Source: Bradyrhizobium sp. CCBAU 051011 (GTDB lineage Bacteria > Pseudomonadota > Alphaproteobacteria > Rhizobiales > Xanthobacteraceae). Taken from it: a DNA stretch of 64,000 bases. The notes under the pieces were generated by a model. It did no database searches. It worked only from the letters and a program-made list of their open reading frames with translations, and was not told the origin of the DNA. Both the position numbers and the translations under genes were made by a program. This document shows, piece by piece, positions 1 to 6,562 of the stretch. The stretch covers positions 186,001 through 250,000 of the forward strand of contig NZ_CP022222.1 in assembly GCF_009930815.1 (NCBI RefSeq), given 5' to 3'. Position 1 is the stretch's first letter. Each line of letters starts with the position of its first letter.

Positions 1-175
1 AGCTGCCATTGCGCCCCTGTTGGCTGATAAGCGGACGTCGGATGAGGTCTAGCTCTTTGCGCATCCGACGCCAGTTCAGGACATCTTGCAGATCTATAAC
101 CCTTTGGGTCCTTCCGGGGCCGCCCCCCTTGCGGGTGACGCGCGACCCCCGCCTCCGGTAGATACAAATTTGCAA
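1..175 (-). CDS. possible partial ORF running off the left edge
   Basis: On the minus strand one frame stays open from a TTG near 175 to the window edge, about 58 codons. Third positions are mostly G or C, and the readable part includes VIDLQDVLNWRRM. I do not recognise a family. No convincing ribosome binding site is visible. It could be the start of a phage-type gene continuing outside the window, or chance. Confidence 0.2.
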   Translation of the reverse strand, partial: MQICIYRRRGSRVTRKGGGPGRTQRVIDLQDVLNWRRMRKELDLIRRPLISQQGRNGS

Positions 176-309
176 AAGTGACTTTTTGTTCTCGGATCGT
201 CTCGTGGCCGCGATGCGGAGCCATTAGCAAGGGCGATTGCAATGGGCTGTAGCGCAATAGCTCTTCGTCCGATCCTGAAGGCAATTCAATTGCATCAGGA
301 TTCCTCCCA

Positions 310-759
310 ATGTCCGCAAGCCCGCTTTATCCGTTGGACTTCCGCACAGCGCTATTTTCAGCGCCCGCACGGAAGCGCCGCAAAAACCTGCGCACCGTTA
401 CAATGCCCGAGCATGTCGGGCCGCATGTGAAGCTCGTCTTGGCAGAAATGGCGCGACCACGCATGACGTATGACTCACTAGAAGAGCGAAGCGGGGTCCG
501 CCGGGCCACCACGAAGGCGTGGCGTCGAAAAAACCGACCCGGCCTCGAAAGCCTTGAAGCTGCGCTGGCAACGCTTGGGTTTGGTTTTTGCCCGGTCCCC
601 TCGCTCGAAGCGCTACCCGCCGACCTTGCTGGCGAACTCACGGCCCTCGCGCTCAAGCTGCGAATGAATATTCCGCAGACGTGGGCCGCACTGATCGACA
701 TCGGCGTCGAGCAGAAGCTACTCCGCATGCGCCGACGAACGCGCTGCTGTGTTGGCTGA
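310..759 (+). CDS. small HTH-like DNA-binding protein
   Basis: A 149-residue protein. From about residue 50 the segment TYDSLEERSGVRRATTKAW has the spacing of a helix-turn-helix of the XRE/cI type, followed by a helix and a GFGF-type turn (LATLGFGFCPVP) typical of small phage-like regulators. Met32 (position 403) is an alternative start that keeps the whole HTH. The final Arg/Cys-rich residues look unlike the rest, so the natural C-terminus may have been lost by a frameshift. It sits at the left end of the accessory region next to a broken gene. DNA binding is inferred; no target is visible. Confidence 0.45.
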   Translation: MSASPLYPLDFRTALFSAPARKRRKNLRTVTMPEHVGPHVKLVLAEMARPRMTYDSLEERSGVRRATTKAWRRKNRPGLESLEAALATLGFGFCPVPSLEALPADLAGELTALALKLRMNIPQTWAALIDIGVEQKLLRMRRRTRCCVG

Positions 760-918
760 GCATGACTCACGTCGATTGCGCCACGATAACGAAAACACAC
801 CGCAACAGCGCACCATCCAAAGCGCGGCCGCAGCGATTTAGGGCGTGGATTCGAAGAAGTTCCGGCAAGTCCAATTTCGTGGCCGGTTTGGGAGTCAATC
901 ACGAGAGTCCGGTCAAAC

Positions 919-1158
919 GCAACGCTCCTGGCTCTCAACGAAAAGCAGGCCGAGTACCTGAAGGTCAGCCGATGGATCAAGGAAGCTGGGTCGGCGGGCG
1001 TGACCAGTTCGGCGCTGAAGAAAATGGTCAACGGCGAGTTCGACCTGCGTCGCCTCAACGACATCACGCAACAACTTCTCGAGTCCAAGCAGATCGAGCA
1101 GCGGTTCGCTTCGACGCCGTCCGGTGGTCGGCCGTCGCATCGGTGGTTCGCGCTATGA
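919..1158 (+). pseudogene. C-terminal fragment of a winged-helix protein, primase-like
   Basis: A good coding frame ends at TGA 1156-1158. It reads NEKQAEYLKVSRWIKEAG, then SSALKKMVNGEFDLRRLND, and closes with GGRPSHRWFAL. That shape, a helix pair and then a winged helix ending in GRPxxxW, resembles the C-terminus of phage or plasmid DUF3987/primase-helicase proteins. No start codon or upstream domain is present, and coding character fades before about 900, so this is a 5'-truncated remnant. The family assignment is by pattern memory only. Confidence 0.4.
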
Positions 1159-1361
1159 TCGGGTGCAGCATTACCGCTCGTGATCCATAGCGGCGGGCAT
1201 CGTCACGGTTCAGAAACACTGCACCATGCATCCGCCCCCATTTCGCAACGCGCAAATCCATGCTGTAATCATGTTCTTCGTGAGCAGCGGGCAACGAAGC
1301 CCCAAGCCTTGAAGAAAACAGTGCGACGCAATTTCCAACAACGGGGTTAGGAGATGCGACA

Positions 1362-1919
1362 ATGAAAAAAAGCACGCTGATTAGTCTCAGTATTTCGGCA
1401 TCGATCGCCGTTCTGGCGGCTGGTGTCGCGATTTCCGCGCAGGACAAGTACACTGTTCAAGTGCCGAATGGGCTCGCGTTCTCTGAGTTCAGGGGATACG
1501 AGGACTGGGCAGTGATCGCGATCAGTGAGAACGGAGGTAAGATCGCTGTGACCGTAGGGAATCCGGTAATCATCGACGCCTATAAGCAAGGCGTGCCCGG
1601 CAATGGCAAGCCTTTCCCAGACGGCGCCAAGATGGCGAAAATTCATTGGAACCCGAAAGTACAAGAAACCTGGCCCGGTCAGCCAAAGGTGCCAGGGGCG
1701 CAGCATGACGTTGGTTTCATGGTGAAGGACAGCAAGAGGTTCGCGGACAGCGGCGGATGGGGATGGGCCGCGTTCGACTATGACGCGCCATCCGATACGT
1801 TTAAGCCCGCCACTGTTGCGAGTAGTCCGCCGCAGGAAAACGACGCGAAGTGCGGGCTCGGGTGCCACACGATCGTGCAGAACCGCGACTACGTTTTCAC
1901 GGAGTACGGAAAGAGGTGA
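1362..1919 (+). CDS. secreted cytochrome P460 family protein
   Basis: A 185-residue protein with a Sec signal peptide (MKKSTLISLSISASIAVLAA, cleavage near Ala26). The body matches the cytochrome P460 family: the WAVIAISE strand, GNPVIIDAYKQG, and a C-terminal heme-binding segment ending DYVFTEYGKR. P460 proteins are periplasmic c-type hemoproteins that oxidise hydroxylamine or detoxify nitrogen oxides. The heme motif here is Cys-Gly-Leu-Gly-Cys-His, with three rather than two residues between the cysteines. The start is supported by GGAG at 1350-1353. It is transcribed alone and followed directly by a hairpin terminator. Confidence 0.85.
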   Translation: MKKSTLISLSISASIAVLAAGVAISAQDKYTVQVPNGLAFSEFRGYEDWAVIAISENGGKIAVTVGNPVIIDAYKQGVPGNGKPFPDGAKMAKIHWNPKVQETWPGQPKVPGAQHDVGFMVKDSKRFADSGGWGWAAFDYDAPSDTFKPATVASSPPQENDAKCGLGCHTIVQNRDYVFTEYGKR

Positions 1920-1929
1920 GTCACCCCTG

Positions 1930-2043
1930 TTTTCATCTGATCAAAAAAAGCCCGCTTCGCAGCGGGCTTCTTCATTTGGGTGGTGTGATCGGACGACTAG
2001 CCATCGGCCGGGGCATACGCTGCGGCGTAAAGTGTCGCCGCAT
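1930..2043 (+). repeat. direct repeat copy 1 (about 114 bp, contains terminator)
   Basis: This stretch closely matches 2491-2603 in the same orientation. Both contain a GCCCGC/GCGGGC hairpin, CTTCTTCATTTG, then GATCGGACGACTAGCC and GCATACGCTGCGG. Copies differ by scattered substitutions and small indels, so the duplication is not recent. Confidence 0.8.
1949..1972 (+). terminator. intrinsic terminator after the P460 gene
   Basis: GCCCGCT and AGCGGGC pair around a 4-base loop, followed by TTCTTC. It starts about 30 bases after the P460 stop codon and lies inside the repeat that recurs at 2491. Confidence 0.75.
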
Positions 2044-2194
2044 AAAGAGGTTGAAATCGCCGCTAGGTCAGGAACCTCAAATTGCGGCGCGCGTTTGGCT
2101 TTTTGATCGGCGAGCCGATCTCAAAGGCCTTCCTCTCCTTCGAATAAGAGGAACTGATCAGAAACTAACAAATGTTAAGCCGTCAGAGGCTGTC

Positions 2195-2443
2195 ATGGAT
2201 GGCTCTCGAAGCGAACACGCGCGCGCGCGTGCGCAACAGCTTTTGGCTGAAATTGCACCATTACCTAATGACTCTGAACTTCAGCGCTTGCGCGAATTAT
2301 CCCTGGATTACATTCGCGAGGCCGAACGTCTCGAAGAAAACTCTGTCACCACGCCTGAGCCTAGCGAGGAGATCACGGCAGCCTTAGACGCGATAGCCCG
2401 CGATTTTTTTGATCGTGCTCTTCAAAAAAAGTCGAAAGGGTAG
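2195..2443 (+). CDS. small helical hypothetical protein (82 aa)
   Basis: ATG at 2195 opens a charged, helix-rich 82-residue protein (ELQRLRELSLDYIREAERL in the middle, ALQKKSKG at the end). The same frame is open further upstream, but that part overlaps the copy-1 repeat and does not look like protein. No family is recognised. Its GC-rich third positions and a terminator about 60 bases downstream support a real transcription unit. It lies exactly between the two direct repeats, so it may have been duplicated or inserted with them. Confidence 0.5.
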   Translation: MDGSRSEHARARAQQLLAEIAPLPNDSELQRLRELSLDYIREAERLEENSVTTPEPSEEITAALDAIARDFFDRALQKKSKG

Positions 2444-2490
2444 TTGTCTGCGCGTTGGCCGTCGGTACCTGACCAGCAGTGACGCCCTCG

Positions 2491-2603
2491 TTTCCATCTG
2501 ATCAAAAGCCCGCTGCGAAGCGGGCTTCTTCATTTGCGCTGGTCCGATCGGACGACTAGCCGTCGGCCGGTGCATACGCTGCGGCGAAGTGCGGCGGCGT
2601 GTG
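2491..2603 (+). repeat. direct repeat copy 2 (about 113 bp, contains terminator)
   Basis: Second copy of the 1930-2043 repeat, in the same relative place: just downstream of a short gene. See copy 1 for the shared landmarks. Confidence 0.8.
2507..2530 (+). terminator. intrinsic terminator within repeat copy 2
   Basis: GCCCGCT, loop GCGA, AGCGGGC, then TTCTTC. It would end transcription from the 2195-2443 gene. Confidence 0.7.
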
Positions 2604-2855
2604 AGGGATGGGCTTAATGTGACGGGAATATAGCGACTACGCGCACTTCTTCGGAACGGTTTTCCACTCATGGCCCTTCGCGACATATCTGCGCCGCCGC
2701 GAGGTTGATTTCTAATGAGCTCAAATCGGACGCAGCCTCTCGCCTCAGCGACGGTACACGGCCTTAAGGGCTACTGAAACGGGCCTGACGCCTTTGAGCA
2801 GATTGCGCACATTGCTCGCGTCACCATCGCTCTGACAAAGCAAAAGCAAGAAGTG

Positions 2856-2887
2856 CAGCGGGGCGCTTCGGCGGCCGAACCCCGCTG
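2856..2887. promoter_or_regulatory. inverted repeat ahead of the phage-like cassette
   Basis: Perfect 8-base arms CAGCGGGG and CCCCGCTG flank a 16-base GC-rich loop, 21 bases before the ATG at 2909. It could be an operator or a terminator of upstream transcription (CTTTTG follows). Confidence 0.4.
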
Positions 2888-2908
2888 TGACTTTTGCTAG
2901 AGGTCGAA

Positions 2909-3094
2909 ATGTCTGAAGCTTTTCTCTCCCGACGAAAGATCGCATCGCGCGGCGGCTTCTCGCCGAATACGCTCAAAAACTATGCCGAATGTGGGATTGG
3001 CCCTGAGTTCGTGAAGGTCGGTGGTTCTTGCCGCTACAGCGTAGCCGCATTTGATGCATGGCTTGCGCAACACAAGGTCGGAGCCGCCCAATGA
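2909..3094 (+). CDS. AlpA/excisionase-like HTH protein
   Basis: The ATG at 2909 is chosen because AGAGG lies 5-10 bases upstream; a TTG at 2894 is the only earlier start. The 61-residue protein has the layout of a MerR/AlpA-type DNA-binding domain: LSRRKIASRGGFSPNTLKNY, then GGSCRYSVAAFDAWLA, in which the RYS-AFDAWL end is typical of the recognition wing of excisionase-like proteins. Such proteins control excision or transcription in prophages and integrative elements. It begins a run of four genes with overlapping ends, so it is probably the lead gene of a phage- or island-derived operon. Confidence 0.65.
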   Translation: MSEAFLSRRKIASRGGFSPNTLKNYAECGIGPEFVKVGGSCRYSVAAFDAWLAQHKVGAAQ

Positions 3095-3330
3095 GCCGCG
3101 CCAGACACCTCGCAGACCTTAAGGTTGCGACCACCGACCTCGCATCGGCCCGCCGAGCACTCGCTGATGAACAGTTCCGTGCGCGGAATGGCATGACGCA
3201 CAATCTAATATTCGCGGCGCACGTTGAGCACACGACTTACCATCGCTGGCTCTGCATCGGCGAAGCTCTCGCGAACTATGCTGATCACCGCCCCCGCCCC
3301 GCACCATTTACGAAGGCTAAGCAACAATGA
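3091..3330 (+). CDS. hypothetical protein in phage-like operon
   Basis: The ATG overlaps the stop of the upstream HTH gene (ATGA), which fixes the start and implies coupled translation. The 79-residue product is mostly helical at the N-terminus (HLADLKVATTDLASARRAL) and ends Pro/Lys-rich. I do not recognise a family. Its position between an excisionase-like protein and a coiled-coil protein suggests a small accessory phage or island gene. Confidence 0.6.
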   Translation: MSRARHLADLKVATTDLASARRALADEQFRARNGMTHNLIFAAHVEHTTYHRWLCIGEALANYADHRPRPAPFTKAKQQ

Positions 3331-3764
3331 AACTCCTGAATCACATCTTCGGAAAGAAGACTCCCACTTCCTTGGCCATCGCCGCCGAGATCGAAAAGGC
3401 GCGCGCTGAGCACACCGCCGCCGTTGCCGAGCGCGGGGCCGCACTGGCTGGTCTCTCGATCATGAGTGATGCCGAGCACATCAAGGCTGAGGCCGAGTAC
3501 CAGGCACAACGTCGCGCCGCCGACCGCGCCGAGGCTCGTGTTGCCGACCTCGAAAAAGCGCATGCCGAAGCGCTAGCAGTCGAAGCGGAAGCTGAAGGGC
3601 AGGCCGAATCCGAACGTTTCCGCCAGCGTGTCGAGGCTGCGCGTCATGCGATTGAGATCGACGGCGCTCGGCTTCTCGCGGAATACGATCAACACGCCGC
3701 CGCGCTCGCGGATGTGCTCACCCGCCTTGACGCTATCAACGCGGAAGTGAATGCGATCAAATGA
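3327..3764 (+). CDS. coiled-coil hypothetical protein
   Basis: A 145-residue protein whose ATG again overlaps the preceding stop (ATGA at 3327-3330). Nearly the whole chain after residue 15 is Ala/Glu/Arg-rich helix (AEIEKARAEHTAAVAE, RVADLEKAHAEALAVEAEAE) with heptad character, and there is no signal peptide. Proteins like this occur in prophages as scaffold-like or structural accessory proteins, but no specific family can be named. Confidence 0.6.
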   Translation: MKLLNHIFGKKTPTSLAIAAEIEKARAEHTAAVAERGAALAGLSIMSDAEHIKAEAEYQAQRRAADRAEARVADLEKAHAEALAVEAEAEGQAESERFRQRVEAARHAIEIDGARLLAEYDQHAAALADVLTRLDAINAEVNAIK

Positions 3765-4170
3765 AGCCGGACAACATGTTCCGAGCTTCGAGCCGGTGTG
3801 CAACATCGACGTCGCGCATCGCAAGCACCCGGATCGCCTCCCAAGTGAACGGCGCGAGAAGCGGCCGTGCTGGGTCGTTAAGTACCCTGCCAGCCCGCCC
3901 GACACCGAACGGATGAAGTATCAGACGGAGGCCGCACGCGAAGAAGTAATTGAAGCGACCATCGGCGCAGATGGCAAGGCAATCCCGATCCCGCCGGAGC
4001 GATACAACTATTACGGCCGCGAGCTTATCATCAGGCCGATGCTTGAGACTCGCGAGATCGTTATCGAGCGGACCAGCTTCAGGCCCGGGCGCATCGAGAA
4101 TCCTCTGTCTGCAATCCATTTGCCGCCCGGCTTCGCTTTCGGCAAACCACACTGGCCGCGTAATCAATGA
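3751..4170 (+). CDS. hypothetical protein ending the phage-like operon
   Basis: Starts 14 bases inside the previous gene, in a different frame. The 139-residue product contains a Tyr-rich middle (PERYNYYGRELIIRP) followed by ETREIVIERTSFRPGRIENP and a basic C-terminus. It is not recognised. The overlap pattern puts it in one operon with the three upstream genes; nothing gene-like follows for over 300 bases, so it is probably the last member. Confidence 0.5.
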   Translation: MRSNEAGQHVPSFEPVCNIDVAHRKHPDRLPSERREKRPCWVVKYPASPPDTERMKYQTEAAREEVIEATIGADGKAIPIPPERYNYYGRELIIRPMLETREIVIERTSFRPGRIENPLSAIHLPPGFAFGKPHWPRNQ

Positions 4171-4499
4171 TGCGCGCGGCGTTTGAAGTTGACTTCATGT
4201 CGTCGAAATTGGCGGGATAGTGTGCGACAGTCACTCTGCGAGAAGCTCGCTGTCGTGCGGAGGAAGCGCGGTCGTGACGTGACCCATGCTGATCTTGGTG
4301 CTGCCTATCGAAAATGACCTTGGCGCGCACTCCTGACGTCCAGCTTGTCCGCCGACAGCGGTACAATAGCGGACGTCGCTGGAGGTCTCCGAAGGGCCAA
4401 ACTAAGAAGTCTCGTGTGCAAGACCACCGCATGTTCTCGTAGGAACTACTGCGCAACTCTTTCGTTGTCCCATATCCCAGACAGCAAAGGAACACGATC
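4171..4499. other. intergenic region before csbD-like gene
   Basis: No supported gene. Around 4340-4380 CGTCCAGCTTGTCCGCC and the facing GCGGACGT form an imperfect inverted repeat like insertion-sequence end debris. AAGGAAC at 4485-4491 serves as the ribosome binding site of the next gene. Confidence 0.4.
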
Positions 4500-4691
4500 A
4501 TGGATCGCGAACATGTGAAGGGCGCTGCCGACAAGGCAAAAGGCGCCATCAAAGAAGGTGCCGGCAAGCTCAGCGGTGACAAGGACTTGGAGACCGAAGG
4601 CAAGATCGATAAGGCCAAGGGTTCCGTCCACAACGCCGCAGGAGATGTGAAGGATGCAGCACGGGACGCCGCTGACGCCCTTAAAGAATAA
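4500..4691 (+). CDS. CsbD family stress protein
   Basis: A 63-residue hydrophilic protein with the CsbD pattern: MDREHVKGAADKAKGAIKE, a GKLSGD turn, DLETEGKIDKAKGSVHNAAG, then a helical Ala/Asp tail. CsbD-like proteins are small, soluble and general-stress induced in many bacteria; the molecular role is unknown. AAGGAAC nine bases upstream supports the start, and a strong hairpin terminator follows 23 bases after the stop, so it is monocistronic. Confidence 0.85.
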   Translation: MDREHVKGAADKAKGAIKEGAGKLSGDKDLETEGKIDKAKGSVHNAAGDVKDAARDAADALKE

Positions 4692-4714
4692 GCGATCGGG
4701 ATAACGAAGAACTA

Positions 4715-4738
4715 GCCGCCTCCGGGCGGCCTTTTCTT
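4715..4738 (+). terminator. intrinsic terminator after csbD-like gene
   Basis: GCCGCC, loop TCCG, GGCGGC, then CTTTTCTTT: a perfect 6-base stem with a U-run. Confidence 0.85.
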
Positions 4739-5122
4739 TGCTACTGGGCGCTCTGGTTGAGCTGCGGCATCGCGAATCCCCTCCGCTGGTCGAAATGGTG
4801 TAGGCGAAGTCCGCTTGGCTGCCCGGCCTATGCAAGCGGCAACCTCGCGCACGTTGTTTCCTATGCGACCGGGACAACGAGAGCCGGAATCCCACTTTGC
4901 AGTCCTGTACCCTTTCGATAACCCGGCTTATGTTGTACGCTTACTAGACGGACATTGGGTTAGTCCGCGAGCTGCCAGCGGGACGTGCCGAAGTCCTCGT
5001 TTAGGCAGGTGCCTCACTTCAGTAGACCGACGCTCCTTTTTTGCCGGTGCTTTTTGCATTCGCAATCGCTGGTCGTGCGCGCCAACGACCAGAAACTCTT
5101 GCAATGATCAGGGAGTAACGTC
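4739..5122. other. intergenic region before DUF1330 gene
   Basis: I see no supported gene here. One frame is open across much of it, but its composition is not coding-like. AGGGAG at 5109-5114 is the ribosome binding site for the next gene; a promoter cannot be assigned by eye. Confidence 0.4.
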
Positions 5123-5509
5123 ATGAAAACGCACTATTCGGTGACATTGGCGATGCTTGCGGGCTTCGGGCTCGGTGCAATCGCGGTTCAGGGACTCCAT
5201 GCCCAGGCTACGCCACCCGTATATCAAGTCGTTGAAATCGAGCCCTCGGACATGGAGACCTACCTGAAGGACTACGTCCCGAAGGCTCAGGCCGCTATCA
5301 AAGCGGCTGGCGGCAAGTTCCTCGCCGCTGGAGGCAAAACCACAACCATCGAAGGAGAGCCGCCGAAACCGCGCATTGTTATCCAACAGTGGGACAGTGT
5401 TGAAAAAATCAAAGCTTATCGCGATTCGGCGGCGTTCAAAGAGCTCCTGCCACTGCGCAACAAACTCGCGAAGTTCCGCAGCTTCGCCGTCGAGGCGCTA
5501 CCGCAATAG
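5123..5509 (+). CDS. secreted DUF1330 domain protein
   Basis: A 128-residue protein with a signal peptide (hydrophobic stretch TLAMLAGFGLGAIAVQGL, probable cleavage after HAQA). The mature part is a DUF1330 dimeric alpha-beta barrel: YQVVEIEPSDMETYLKDYVP, KAAGGKFLAAGGK, then IVIQQWDSVEKIKAYRDS. Cytoplasmic DUF1330 proteins are small ferredoxin-fold proteins of unknown activity; a secreted version suggests a periplasmic role. It has its own terminator and neighbours a CsbD gene, so both may be stress-linked, which is inference. Confidence 0.8.
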   Translation: MKTHYSVTLAMLAGFGLGAIAVQGLHAQATPPVYQVVEIEPSDMETYLKDYVPKAQAAIKAAGGKFLAAGGKTTTIEGEPPKPRIVIQQWDSVEKIKAYRDSAAFKELLPLRNKLAKFRSFAVEALPQ

Positions 5510-5536
5510 CTAGCCGAACAATCGGCCTGCAAGATT

Positions 5537-5566
5537 GAAGGCCGCCTTAGATGGAGGCCTTCTTCA
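5537..5566 (+). terminator. probable terminator after DUF1330 gene
   Basis: GAAGGCC and GGCCTTC pair across a 12-base loop and are followed by TTC. The U-run is short. Confidence 0.5.
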
Positions 5567-5698
5567 TCGCACAGAGGCGTTTGAGTTACCGCAGCTTTGC
5601 TGCACGTCTCTTTGGGTCAGAAGCTGACCTTGGTCGCAGCACCCGCCAAGTCACCAAGGCCCTAACCGATAATTTAGTGGCGAAATGGCAGGGTCGCT

Positions 5699-5979
5699 TT
5701 AGGCCGATGCGCCACCACGCAATAGGTGACGATAACCGTGCTCCGCCATCCATTTGGCGCGCGATAATTGGCTGTCGAACGCCTTCCGGACCCGATCACA
5801 TTCATGTTCCGGATCGAGATGCAGCACCACTCGTGCGACCTCGCGCCAGTCCGCACCTTCCGCATGCGCATCGAGCAGGCGCAGATATACGTGACGAGGT
5901 GCTCCTTGTCGTAAGAGGTCAACGCGTTACCAGAGGGCGCAATATCGGCGACATTGGGATCAACCGGCGGTGTCTGCAT
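5699..5979 (-). pseudogene. frameshifted DUF2285 family gene
   Basis: Reading the minus strand from ATG 5979, the N-terminus ends in SYDKEHLVTY and then breaks. Shifting frame restores YLRLLDAHAEGADWREV, VLHLDPE, AFDSQLSRAKWMAEHGY and RHLLRGGASA-stop at 5699-5701. This is the small DUF2285 type found in rhizobia. The total length is not a multiple of three: two extra bases (a TA repeat in GTATATCTG near 5895) explain the break. No function is known. It marks decay in the accessory region. Confidence 0.75.
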
Positions 5980-6562
5980 GGGCGTTCTCGCATTTGGTGC
6001 TGATTGACCAACTTTGCTTCTGACTCCTTGGCATATTGATGACCCACGCCGGCGAAGGCCGCTTTGCTCCAGTGAAGGGATGTCGCTGGTTCGAGCCGTT
6101 AGGTCAGAAAAGTGCCAACAGCACTTATCGACCTTATCGACGAAACCGGACGGCTGTTGGACATTGCATTCAAAATGTTGCTTCCTTCCGATAGTATACT
6201 TGCGTTCGCCCGGCACAGTTGCCGAGCTTTCGCCTTCGTCGATAACAGCGAACGGAGCTACGGTGGCACTGAATCCGGGGTCGATAACTGGAGCATTGGC
6301 TGTCAGGACGGTTACAAATATTCGATAAGTGTTACCTCTGATGCGCGGGACTCAATCTGCACTCGAAACACTTTCACCCGAAGCGCTGAATAGCACTTGG
6401 TCAAAAACCGTTTCAGCCCGGGGCCGCTATCGCCTATCTAGATGCCCTCGGCTACACGTTCACGCCCTCGGGTGCGCTGACATTTCCCAGCGCCTGTCGT
6501 GAAACTTTGGGGTAGACTGAAGGTCTTGGTGCTCTGCGGAGGAATCCGGCCAGGAGGCGCCC
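5980..6562. other. intergenic region upstream of the first cyclase gene
   Basis: Lower GC than its neighbours and no supported gene; a 93-codon frame at 6112-6393 has poor coding character. GGAGG and CCAGGAGG (6540-6558) include the ribosome binding site of the ATG at 6563. Confidence 0.4.

Noticed and set aside
6112..6393. 93-codon frame before the cyclase gene
   Set aside because: Low third-position GC, no ribosome binding site, no motif.
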